This document shows positions 15,890 to 23,925 of a stretch of 64,000 bases of DNA, in pieces (position 1 is the stretch's first letter; each line of letters starts with the position of its first letter). The translations under genes and the position numbers were made by a program. The notes beneath the pieces were generated by a model. It worked only from the letters and a program-made list of their open reading frames with translations, did no database searches and was not told the DNA's origin. The stretch comes from CAIOYC01 sp038327995 (GTDB lineage: Bacteria; Pseudomonadota; Alphaproteobacteria; Caulobacterales; Caulobacteraceae): positions 1 through 64,000 of the forward strand of contig JBBQLP010000002.1 of NCBI GenBank assembly GCA_038327995.1. The letters run 5' to 3'.

Positions 15890-16528
15890 TCAACCGCGAT
15901 CAGCTTGCCAGTGCAGGCGGCGGCTCAGCCGATCCAGACGATCCATCAGATAGCTGTGGTCTGGAGCGTTCAGACGCCCGCCGTCGCGATATTGAAGGTG
16001 GCGTTCCTGACGACGAATGTCGTTGAGATCGGCGGTCAGGCTGCGCACTTCGCGGCGGGACAGGCGCCGATCGTAGGCTGAGCGGTTGATCCGCTCCTGG
16101 ATGAAATCGATCCGCTCGTGCACGCCTTCGGGGGCGCCGTACCAGAAGGTGCCTTCGCGCGCGGGGCCGTAACGATCTTGGTTGTAGCCACCACGGTCAT
16201 AACCGTCGCGGGTCTGCGGCGGCGGACCGTAGGCGGGCGTCGGCGGCGCCACGTATTCGTATCCCTCGGGGCAGGGATGGGTGCTGCCGCGGGCGATCTG
16301 ATTGCCCACCACGGCGCCGCCGAGGCCGCCGATGACGGCGCCGGTGCCTCGGTCATGACGGCCAGCCACGGCGCTGCCCAGAAGAGCGCCGCCGATGGCG
16401 CCGAGCACGGTTCCGGTGGTCTTGGTGTCGCTGTTGGCCCGGCGGCAGCCCGCGTCATAGGTCTGGGCGTTGGCCATCACCGGCAAGGCCGTGGCCATGA
16501 GAGCCGCCAGCAAGAGTGGAGTACGCAT
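15890..16528 (-). CDS. glycine-zipper 2TM domain envelope protein
   Basis: A 212-residue exported protein. Residues 1-22 are a signal peptide (MRTPLLLAALMATALPVMANAQ). Residues about 40-82 form a glycine zipper (GTVLGAIGGALLGSAVAG, then GAVIGGLGGAVVGNQIA), the 17-kDa-antigen/SlyB-like fold that inserts in or packs on the outer membrane. A Pro/Tyr linker follows, then a charged helical domain (HERIDFIQERINRSAYDRRLSRREV...). No lipobox is seen. It is probably a structural envelope protein. A perfect terminator lies after its stop. Confidence 0.8.
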   Translation of the reverse strand: MRTPLLLAALMATALPVMANAQTYDAGCRRANSDTKTTGTVLGAIGGALLGSAVAGRHDRGTGAVIGGLGGAVVGNQIARGSTHPCPEGYEYVAPPTPAYGPPPQTRDGYDRGGYNQDRYGPAREGTFWYGAPEGVHERIDFIQERINRSAYDRRLSRREVRSLTADLNDIRRQERHLQYRDGGRLNAPDHSYLMDRLDRLSRRLHWQADRG

Positions 16529-16675
16529 CTTGAAATCCTTTTGTGATCTCGAAGTCCGCGCGCTCGGGGGAACGGCTGGACAGGCTCAAGCTTTAGAAGA
16601 CCTCACCTGAACCGGAGATGAAGCCGGGAACTAGATGAGGTTAAGCTTTAGCAAGCCTTCCGTGCAAGACGAGGA

Positions 16676-18196
16676 TCACGCCGCGACCCTCCTCGGCACC
16701 AGGCGCTCTGACTTCAGAGCGCTCTCCGCACCCGAAAGCCCGGCCTCGGTATATTCGGCGTCTTCGTTGACCGACCAGACGTTAAACTTGCGATTCCCCG
16801 CCAGAATGTTCTCCACCGTCAGCATGGCGGTCATCATGGCGTGGTCCTGGTTGTTGTACTTGTGCATCCCGTTGCGACCGACGAGATGCAGGGTCGGATA
16901 GGCGGTCTCAAGCTCGCCCCGCACCATATCCACGTTGGTCTGGTAGGCGTCGTCGTAAACAGGATACGCCTTGGGCTGGCGCACAACCGACGCATCGACC
17001 ACCGCCTCAGGCGCGACAAGGCCGATCTTGCCGATCTCCTGCTTGGCCAGTTCGATCAGATCGGCGTCTGGCGAGGTCCAGAGGCCGTCGCCCTCGAAGC
17101 AGAAATACTCGAGGCCCAGGCACGCGAAGCCCGCGGGCGCCATGTGCGGCGACCATGAGAGGAAGTTCTGGATGCGTCCAACCTTTACGCTGGGATCATG
17201 GATGTAGATCCAGTTGTCCGGGAAGTCTTTGGTTGCGCCGATGGGGGCGATCAGGGCGACGGTGATGAAATCGCGATAGCGCAGCGACATCGCCGCATTG
17301 TGGCAGGCGGGCACGGGATCGATGGCGGAGACCAGTTCGGTGATCGGCGCGGACGAGATCACCGAACTGGTGGAATAGCTCTCCATCGCGCCTGACCCAG
17401 TCTTCACCTCCACGGTCCACACAGCGCCGTCCCAGCGCATCGACGCCAATTCACGGTCCATGATGATCTCGCCGCCCATAGCGATGATCTTGTCTCGCGC
17501 GGTCTCCCACATCATGCCGGGGCCTTGTCGGGGATAGCGGAAGCTTTCGAGCAGGGTCTTCACCCCGCCCTGTTCGCCCAGCGTCGCGGCGGGGGCCTTG
17601 TTCAGGCCCATCGAGCGCTTGAGCCCATCGATCACCGCAGCGCCGAGGGACAGGCCCTTAATCCGCTGCGCCGCCCAGTCGGCGGAGATGTCGTCGCAGG
17701 CCATTCCCCACACCTTCTCGGTGTAGGTCTTGAAGAAGATCGAGAACAGCTTCTCGCCGAACTGGTTGCGCACCCACTGGTGGAAGTTCTTCGCCGGAAC
17801 GATGGGCGTCGCCTTGGCCCAGGCATAGGAGGCCATGCACAGAGCCGAGGTGAAGACGCCAAGGTTGCGCAGCGCCTCGAACGCCCGCAGCGGATAAGCG
17901 TAGTATTTATTTCCGTAGTAGATGCGCGACAGGCGCGGGCGGTCGATAAAATCGTCGGGCAGGATCTCGTTCCACAGGTCCACCACCTCGCGGCTCTTGG
18001 AAAAAAAGCGGTGGCCGCCGATGTCGAAGTGGAAGTCTTTGTAACGCACAGTGCGGCTGATGCCGCCCACATAGACCGGGTCGCGTTCGATCACGCGCAC
18101 ACTCTTGCCCGCTTTGGCCAGGAGATAGGCGGCGGTGAGGCCCGCAGGACCAGCGCCGATGATCAGGACGTCGGTGGGTTTGGAAAGGTCGGACAT
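16676..18196 (-). CDS. FAD-dependent oxidoreductase (amine-oxidase/UGM-like superfamily)
   Basis: A 506-residue flavoprotein with GAGPAGLTAAYLLAKAGKSVRVIERD (residues 14-39) as the FAD Rossmann motif, then GGISRTVRYKDFHFDIGGHRFFSKS and a C-terminal FAD loop. The overall pattern is that of the protoporphyrinogen-oxidase/UDP-galactopyranose-mutase-like flavoproteins found in surface-polysaccharide loci. The substrate is unknown; it is probably a sugar or polyprenyl-linked intermediate at the membrane face. It is encoded directly after a GtrA gene with no spacer, and divergent from two membrane glycosyltransferases, which suggests one glycan pathway. Confidence 0.85.
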   Translation of the reverse strand: MSDLSKPTDVLIIGAGPAGLTAAYLLAKAGKSVRVIERDPVYVGGISRTVRYKDFHFDIGGHRFFSKSREVVDLWNEILPDDFIDRPRLSRIYYGNKYYAYPLRAFEALRNLGVFTSALCMASYAWAKATPIVPAKNFHQWVRNQFGEKLFSIFFKTYTEKVWGMACDDISADWAAQRIKGLSLGAAVIDGLKRSMGLNKAPAATLGEQGGVKTLLESFRYPRQGPGMMWETARDKIIAMGGEIIMDRELASMRWDGAVWTVEVKTGSGAMESYSTSSVISSAPITELVSAIDPVPACHNAAMSLRYRDFITVALIAPIGATKDFPDNWIYIHDPSVKVGRIQNFLSWSPHMAPAGFACLGLEYFCFEGDGLWTSPDADLIELAKQEIGKIGLVAPEAVVDASVVRQPKAYPVYDDAYQTNVDMVRGELETAYPTLHLVGRNGMHKYNNQDHAMMTAMLTVENILAGNRKFNVWSVNEDAEYTEAGLSGAESALKSERLVPRRVAA

Positions 18197-18661
18197 TCAG
18201 GCTTTCGGATCGGTTTTATCAGACGAGGCGGCGACGGGCGCGAAGGTGAAGAACCGCTGTCCCGTGTAGGAGAATAGAGTCGCCACAATGGCGCCCACGA
18301 CGGCGGCGAGCACGTGCGGCAGATGTGGCAACGCAGCGGCGATGGACAGCGAGACCCCATAGTTCACGCTCTGCGCCAACAGGGCGACGGCGAAATAGCG
18401 CAGCGCCTCGTGGTGCGCGCGCCGTCCCGAGGCCGCGAAAGTCAGCCGCCGGTTCAAGAGCCACGTCACGCCCGTGGCCACGATCAGCGACACCGCCAAA
18501 GCCAGCCAGAACGGCGCCCGCAGGGCCTCCAGCACGGTCAAGAGGATCAGGTTCACCGCCAGTCCGGCGACGCCCACGCCGAGGAAGGCGACCAGCCCGA
18601 CCGGCAAGATGATGCCGAAGCGCGCGGCGCCGCGTTGAACGACAGTGGCGAGATATGACAT
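18197..18661 (-). CDS. GtrA family membrane protein
   Basis: A 154-residue protein with four predicted transmembrane helices and the GtrA fold (GLVAFLGVGVAGLAVNLILLTVLE, then WLLNRRLTFAASGR between helices 2 and 3, and SYTGQRFFTFAP near the end). GtrA-like proteins move or help move polyprenyl-phosphate-linked sugars across the membrane. The stop is immediately followed by the flavoprotein ATG. The start at 18661 is preferred over a longer frame that adds 34 charged residues. Confidence 0.88.
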   Translation of the reverse strand: MSYLATVVQRGAARFGIILPVGLVAFLGVGVAGLAVNLILLTVLEALRAPFWLALAVSLIVATGVTWLLNRRLTFAASGRRAHHEALRYFAVALLAQSVNYGVSLSIAAALPHLPHVLAAVVGAIVATLFSYTGQRFFTFAPVAASSDKTDPKA

Positions 18662-18800
18662 CAAGCAGCGTCCGGGGGCCCGAATCGGCTCGCGGATCCT
18701 CCTCCAGAAGACTTCAGACCTCGTAAACCCGAAAACCCGATCCTCGCCTAGCTCTAAAGTCACGGATGTGTGAAGCGGAGCGCCGGAGACCCCCGACCCG

Positions 18801-20675
18801 ATGCGCCTGCCGCAAACACCGATCCTGACCTCGTGGCGACGGATGCTCTTGCTGTCGCTGGGGGTGACGGTAGTTGTCGGGGTGATTCTGGGGCTGAGGG
18901 ACGGGCATAACCTCAGGCTCGGCTACGGTGACACCGACGACGCCATGCGGCTGGTGCTCGCGCGCCAGCTTCTGAACGGGCGGGGCTGGTGGGACCAGCA
19001 CCTGATGATGTTGCAGCCGCCGATGGGCATCTACCTGCACTGGTCGCGGCTCCTGGACGGCGGCATCGCAGGAATGGAGCGGGTATTTTCGCTGTTCCTT
19101 TCACGGCCTGACTCCGAGGCGGCGACGCGGCTGATCTGGCCGCTTTTGTGGATATTCCCCTCATCGCTGGCCATGCTGCTGGTCGCGCGGCGGCTGGGCG
19201 CGGCGACCAAGGGCAGGGGATCAAGCGCGGCGATCCTGATCTGCGCGATCCTGCTGATCGGCGGCTTTCAGCTTCTCTACACGCAGTATCATCCCGGCCG
19301 GATCGACCATCACGACGTGCAGATGAGCTTCTTCTTCCTGGCTTTCGCGGGCGCGGTGCAGAAGGGGCGGAAGCTGTGGGGACCAGCTCTGGCTGGCGCA
19401 GCGAGTGGGCTGGGGATCGCCATTGGCCTTGAGGCGCTGGTGTTCGTGGCGGCGATCGGCGCGGCCATCGCCCTGCGTTTCTTGTTCGACGGGGGCGAGC
19501 GGCGGCACGTGCAGGTCTACGCCATCGACCTCCTCGCCTCGACCCTCCTGGCTTTTCTGGTCCAGACCCCCCCTTGGCGTTGGGGCGTGGCGGCGTGCGA
19601 CGCCGTGGCTTTCAATCTGGTCAGCGGGATCGTCGTCGCCAGCCTGGGGCTCTGGCTCGCAGCGCGGTTTACAGAGAACCGCCCGCCTGTCGTTCGGTTC
19701 GCGGTGCTGGCGGTGTCCGGGTTCGCAGCGGCAGGGGCCTATCTGGCGCTCGACCCCAACTGCCTCCACGGCCCGTTCGCCGACGTCGATCCGCGCATCA
19801 AGCCCTTCTGGCTCAACTATGTGCAGGAGGTGCAGTCCCTAGCCCGCCTTTTCAAACGCCACCCGGATGACGCTATCGGGCTGGCGACGCCCATCGTAGT
19901 GGGGTTCCTTGGCTGGCTCTGGCTGGGGCGCAGCCGGGAGCGGCGCAACGATGCGGCGTGGCGACTATCGGGGGGCCTGCTCCTGCTCACCGCTGCCGCA
20001 GGGTTCACCATGATCCGCGCGGGAGGCTATGCGGTCTGGCTGGCCATGCCGATCACCGCCGCCGCCGCCGCCGACCTCGCAGCGCGCTATCGCAAAGGCG
20101 GGGTGATCGCGCCCCTGGTCGCCGCCGCGATCTTTCTGCCACTGGGCGCGACGGGCGTGGCGCTCGCGGGAGCCAAGGCTCTGAATGCGGTGAGCGACGC
20201 GCTGCACCACAAGCCGAAGGGAAAGCTCGCCGCTCAACCGAAGAAGCCCGCCGACTTCTGTTTCAACGCCTTCGCCTATCGGCCCCTTGCGGCCGCCCGG
20301 CCCGTGGGATTGGTGGTGGGGGATATCGACTTCGGCCCCTTCGTGCTGGCGCATACCCCCCACTCGACCCTCTCGGCGCCCTATCACCGTATGAACTGGG
20401 GGATAATGGCGGAGCGCAGCATCCTCGCCGCCGACGCGGATGACGCGGGACCCGGCGGGGCGGAGGCCAGGGTGCGGGCGCTGGGCGTCGGCTATGTGCT
20501 CGACTGCCCGGTGCACCGCGTGAACGCCGACCGGGAGGGTCTGGCGGCGAACAGCCTCCAGAGCGTGATGGACAACGGCGACTGGCCCGACTGGCTGGAG
20601 CAGATTTCCGCCGATGACGCACCCATCCGCGTGTTCCAGGTGCTGCCCAGCGCCGCGGAGGCGGCGAACCCGTAA
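18801..20675 (+). CDS. multi-pass membrane GT-C-like glycosyltransferase
   Basis: A 624-residue protein with about ten hydrophobic helices after a short N-terminus. The first periplasmic loop contains LGYGDTDDAMRLVLARQLLNGRGWWDQ, an acidic DTDD motif placed as in GT-C transferases that use lipid-linked sugars (Asp after the first helix). A soluble periplasmic tail (residues about 480-620) ends in an alpha/beta segment. The acceptor is unknown. Its TAA overlaps the ATG of the next GT (TAATG), so the two are co-translated. The gene diverges from GtrA and the flavoprotein across a 140-base gap that must hold both promoters. Confidence 0.78.
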   Translation: MRLPQTPILTSWRRMLLLSLGVTVVVGVILGLRDGHNLRLGYGDTDDAMRLVLARQLLNGRGWWDQHLMMLQPPMGIYLHWSRLLDGGIAGMERVFSLFLSRPDSEAATRLIWPLLWIFPSSLAMLLVARRLGAATKGRGSSAAILICAILLIGGFQLLYTQYHPGRIDHHDVQMSFFFLAFAGAVQKGRKLWGPALAGAASGLGIAIGLEALVFVAAIGAAIALRFLFDGGERRHVQVYAIDLLASTLLAFLVQTPPWRWGVAACDAVAFNLVSGIVVASLGLWLAARFTENRPPVVRFAVLAVSGFAAAGAYLALDPNCLHGPFADVDPRIKPFWLNYVQEVQSLARLFKRHPDDAIGLATPIVVGFLGWLWLGRSRERRNDAAWRLSGGLLLLTAAAGFTMIRAGGYAVWLAMPITAAAAADLAARYRKGGVIAPLVAAAIFLPLGATGVALAGAKALNAVSDALHHKPKGKLAAQPKKPADFCFNAFAYRPLAAARPVGLVVGDIDFGPFVLAHTPHSTLSAPYHRMNWGIMAERSILAADADDAGPGGAEARVRALGVGYVLDCPVHRVNADREGLAANSLQSVMDNGDWPDWLEQISADDAPIRVFQVLPSAAEAANP

Positions 20676-21910
20676 TGAGGCGCCTCTGGACCTTCCTGCG
20701 CGCCCACCTCTGGCAGTGGGAACTGGCCGCCGTCGCGTGGCTGCTGCTCCTGCCCTACATCCTCACCGCTCACGGCCATCTGGATTTCAGTGGCCACGCC
20801 CTCGGGCGGGACTTCGTCAACTACTGGACTGCCGGGCATCTGGTCGCCGAGGGCCATATCGCGGCGATTTTCGACCCGGCGTCGTTCCTGAAGGCTGAAC
20901 ACCGCTTGTTCGACCCCCTTCTGCCCTTCCACTTCTGGTCCTATCCGCCCCCGGCCCTGTTCCTTGTCGCGCCACTGGGCCTCATTCCCTACATCCCCGC
21001 ACTGATCCTCTGGAGCCTGATCGGTTTGGCGCTGCTGATCCCCGTGGCGCGACGGTTCTTCGCCGATCCGCGCGAGCGGGCGCTGCTCGTTTGCGCCCCC
21101 GCCGTCGCCATCAATATCGCGCTTGGACAGAATGGCGCGATTACCGCAGCCCTTCTGATCGGCGGGATGGCCCTGTGGCGGACGCGCCCAGGCTGGGCGG
21201 GTGTCTTGTTCGGCGCCCTGATCTTCAAGCCACAGCTTGGATTGCTCCTGCCCCTGGCCGTGATCGCCGAGCGGCGATGGAAGACGCTCGCCTGGGCGGC
21301 GGGCATGGGCGCTGGCCTCGTCCTGCTGTCGGTCCCGATCTATGGGCCTGAGGCGTGGCGCGGCTTTCTCGGCCCTGCCCTGCACACCCAGAGCCTGATG
21401 CTGACCCAGGGAAGAGGGCCGTTCCAGTGGATGATGCCCTCGATCTTCATGGCGGCGCGGGGGGTCGGCCTGCCCACCGTCATGGCCGCGACAGTGCAGG
21501 GGCCGATCAGCCTGATGGGCGCCTGGATGGTGTGGATGGCGTATCGCAGCCGCGCCGACGATGAGATCAAGGCGGCGGTCTTGATGATGGCGACCTTCAT
21601 CGTCTCGCCCCAGAGCTTCAACTACGACCTGATCCCCGCCGCGGCCGCCGCGCTGGTGCTATGGCGACGCGACCGCACAGCGTGGGGCCTGGGGCTGGCC
21701 CTGACGGTATGGGCGCTGCCCGTGCTGATGATCGCGCTGCAGGCCGCGCATACGGTGAGCGACAAGCCCTCCGCCGGAGCGCCCTTCGCCCTGATTGCAC
21801 CGTTGGTTTTGATTGGGGCGACCTGGCGGCTCTACCGGCTGGCGGTCACGGATGATCCCAGTCGCGCCGCCAGCGCATCGACCGCTAGGCACGCCGCCTC
21901 GAATACATAA
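20675..21910 (+). CDS. glycosyltransferase family 87 (DUF2029) membrane protein
   Basis: A 411-residue polytopic protein. ALGRDFVNYWTAGHLVAEGHIAAIFDP (residues about 41-68) with its Asp, followed by FWSYPPPALFLVAPLGLIPY and, later, FKPQLGLLLP, are the signatures of GT87 mannosyl/arabinosyl-type GT-C enzymes that use polyprenyl-phosphate sugars. It acts on the outer face of the inner membrane. Translation is coupled to the preceding GT-C gene by TAATG. Its last 79 bases overlap the end of hisG on the other strand. Confidence 0.85.
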   Translation: MRRLWTFLRAHLWQWELAAVAWLLLLPYILTAHGHLDFSGHALGRDFVNYWTAGHLVAEGHIAAIFDPASFLKAEHRLFDPLLPFHFWSYPPPALFLVAPLGLIPYIPALILWSLIGLALLIPVARRFFADPRERALLVCAPAVAINIALGQNGAITAALLIGGMALWRTRPGWAGVLFGALIFKPQLGLLLPLAVIAERRWKTLAWAAGMGAGLVLLSVPIYGPEAWRGFLGPALHTQSLMLTQGRGPFQWMMPSIFMAARGVGLPTVMAATVQGPISLMGAWMVWMAYRSRADDEIKAAVLMMATFIVSPQSFNYDLIPAAAAALVLWRRDRTAWGLGLALTVWALPVLMIALQAAHTVSDKPSAGAPFALIAPLVLIGATWRLYRLAVTDDPSRAASASTARHAASNT

Positions 21911-22806
21911 TCCGGGCGGGTCACGCTGACCGGCCCTACTCCCGCCGCCGCCAGCGCCGCCGTCACCTCGAACAGGCGCGCTTCGGGCACGAGCAACCCA
22001 TCCGCCCGGCGCGAAACCCCGGCATCGAGGAAGGGCTTCACCGCGCCCACCGCCGGGCCATCCATCTCAGGAGGCCATCTGAGGGCGGCAAGCCCCCTGC
22101 CCCGCCCGCGCGCCTCGACCACCGACATCAGCCCGCGCAAGACCAAAAGCTGACCCTCCGTCCAAGGCGCATGCAGGCTGGCGGCAAGCTGCGCCTCGCT
22201 TTTCAGGATCACACCATCGGTGAGAATTTTCAGATTGTTGGCCGCCAGCGTCGCGCCGGTAGTGGTGATGTCGACCACCAGTTCCGCCGTTCCCGCCGCC
22301 GGAGCGCCCTCCGTGGCGCCGTTGGACTCCACGATCCGGTAATCGGCCACGCCGCGCGCAGCGAAGAAGGTGCGGGTCTGGCGGTCGTATTTTGTGGCGA
22401 CGCGCAGGCGCTGTCCGGTGCGGGCGAGATAGAGATGCGCCACCTCTTCCACGTCCGCCATGGTCTCCACGTCGATCCAGCTTTGGGGCGCGGCGACCAC
22501 GAGATCTGCGCGGCCGAAGCCGAGGGCGCGCAAGAGGCTCACCCGCTCCTCAAGCACCGCCGCGCGTTCGCGCAGCACATCCTCGCCGGTGACGCCCACG
22601 TGCACCTCTCCAAGGTCGAGCGCAGCGGCGATGTCACCCGCCGACAGGAAGCGCACCTCAGCCCCCTCTATCCCTCGGATACGCGCCCAGTAGCCGCGCT
22701 CACCGCCGTCGGCGTCGAGAGTCAGACCCGCGTCGGCCAGCCAGCCTTCGCATTGTTCCTTCAGGCGACCCTTGGAGGGCAGGGCGATGATGAGAGACTC
22801 ACTCAT
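21832..22806 (-). CDS. hisG: ATP phosphoribosyltransferase HisG
   Basis: A 324-residue protein catalysing the first step of histidine synthesis, ATP + PRPP to phosphoribosyl-ATP. It starts MSESLIIALPSKGRLKEQC and carries GDIAAALDLGEVHVGVTGEDVL, RVATKYDRQTRTFF and the PRPP-binding segment ELVVDITTTGATLAANNL (about residues 180-197). It is longer than the catalytic short form (just over 200 residues) that pairs with HisZ, yet hisZ lies directly upstream, so the arrangement deserves a note. The ATG overlaps the hisZ stop (ATGA). Its 3' end overlaps the GT87 gene by 79 bases tail to tail. Confidence 0.92.
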   Translation of the reverse strand: MSESLIIALPSKGRLKEQCEGWLADAGLTLDADGGERGYWARIRGIEGAEVRFLSAGDIAAALDLGEVHVGVTGEDVLRERAAVLEERVSLLRALGFGRADLVVAAPQSWIDVETMADVEEVAHLYLARTGQRLRVATKYDRQTRTFFAARGVADYRIVESNGATEGAPAAGTAELVVDITTTGATLAANNLKILTDGVILKSEAQLAASLHAPWTEGQLLVLRGLMSVVEARGRGRGLAALRWPPEMDGPAVGAVKPFLDAGVSRRADGLLVPEARLFEVTAALAAAGVGPVSVTRPDYVFEAACLAVDALAARLGSSVTASR

Positions 22807-23924
22807 GACCCACTCCACGCCCGCGCGGGCCGGACCATGCAGCCCACCGCGCCCGCCATGCCGCCGAGCCGGGCGGGAAGGCCGTCGTAGCGTCCCCCCG
22901 CAGCCACCGGAGCCTCGGCGCCGAGCGCCATGCTACGCACCTCGAACAACAAGCCGTCATAGTAGCCGAAGGGCCGGGCGAAGGCGGTGGTCAGCGTCAT
23001 GGCCGAGACGGGAACGCCGTGCGCCGCCATGGCCCCCAGCCGCCGCACCCAGGTCGCCACGGTCGTCGAGAGGTCTCCCCCGCCTTCCGCCGCCACAGCT
23101 TCGGCCTGTTCGAGAACCAGGTGTGGCGCGCCAGAAATCTCCAGATAGCGCGCGATCAAGGCGGCCTCGGCGCCGGTCAGCGGCGGATTGCGGGCGGCCT
23201 CAGACCTGAGCGCCAGCCGATGCACGATCTCCGCCGGGGAGCGCCCGCCCACGGGCTGGATGCCCGCGAGCCGCCAGAGTTCCTCCAGCATGGTCGCGGC
23301 CTCGCCTTCGGGCAGGTCAGCGAGGATGGCGGCGAGCTTGCCGCCCCCCTGCGCGGCGGGTTCGGGCGCGGCGGCGCGGTCAAGCTCGCGCCTTATCCCC
23401 CGAGCGCTGGGAAGTGCGCGAACGAGGCGGGCGATGGTGGGTTCGGGCAGCCGCAGAGCGCCGAGGAAAGCGCGGAACAGGCTCACGTCGCCTAGTTGGA
23501 GGTGCAGGTCTGCGCGCCCTCCGGCGTTGGCCGAAGCCCACGCCAGAGCCGCGATGGCGGCGTCGTCGCTTGCGGGATCGGCCGCTGCCCCGAACAGCTC
23601 CGCCCCGATCTGGCGATGCTCCATCGCTCCGCCGGGAGAGGCGGTGAACGCCTTGCCCTCATAGAGAAACCGGCCTTCGGACTGTTTGCTGTCGATGTGC
23701 GCCTGCACCACGGGAATGGTGAAATCGGGACGCAAGGCGCTGTCCTCCGCGCCGTCCGACACCACGATCAGCCTCGCCCGCATCGCCTCGCCCGCCAGAT
23801 CGAGCAGGGTTCCGAGCGGTTGCAACACCGGCGCATCCACCCACGTTCCGCCAAACGCCACGAATGGCGCGCGGACGGCTTCCATCACCTCGGGCGGGGG
23901 CAGGGGCTCGCGGGGGTCGTTCAC
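22803..23924 (-). CDS. hisZ: ATP phosphoribosyltransferase regulatory subunit HisZ
   Basis: A HisRS-like, catalytically inactive paralogue of about 373 residues that forms the regulatory subunit with HisG. LRPDFTIPVVQAHIDSK and GRFLYEGKAFTASPG match class II synthetase motif 2-like segments, and GYYDGLLFEVRS with AAGGRYDGLPARLGG the C-terminal catalytic-like core. A GTG at 23924 (MNDPREPLPPPEVMEAVR) begins one base after the hisS stop and has GGAGGG upstream; a TTG at 23939 would instead overlap hisS by 14 bases. It is the middle gene of hisS-hisZ-hisG. Confidence 0.9.
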   Translation of the reverse strand: MNDPREPLPPPEVMEAVRAPFVAFGGTWVDAPVLQPLGTLLDLAGEAMRARLIVVSDGAEDSALRPDFTIPVVQAHIDSKQSEGRFLYEGKAFTASPGGAMEHRQIGAELFGAAADPASDDAAIAALAWASANAGGRADLHLQLGDVSLFRAFLGALRLPEPTIARLVRALPSARGIRRELDRAAAPEPAAQGGGKLAAILADLPEGEAATMLEELWRLAGIQPVGGRSPAEIVHRLALRSEAARNPPLTGAEAALIARYLEISGAPHLVLEQAEAVAAEGGGDLSTTVATWVRRLGAMAAHGVPVSAMTLTTAFARPFGYYDGLLFEVRSMALGAEAPVAAGGRYDGLPARLGGMAGAVGCMVRPARAWSGS

Positions 23925-23925
23925 C

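Noticed and set aside
16570..16660. AAGCTTTAG direct repeats and a CCTCA/TGAGG pair before the glycine-zipper gene
   Set aside because: Nine- and five-base matches in 90 bases are within chance and form no convincing site.
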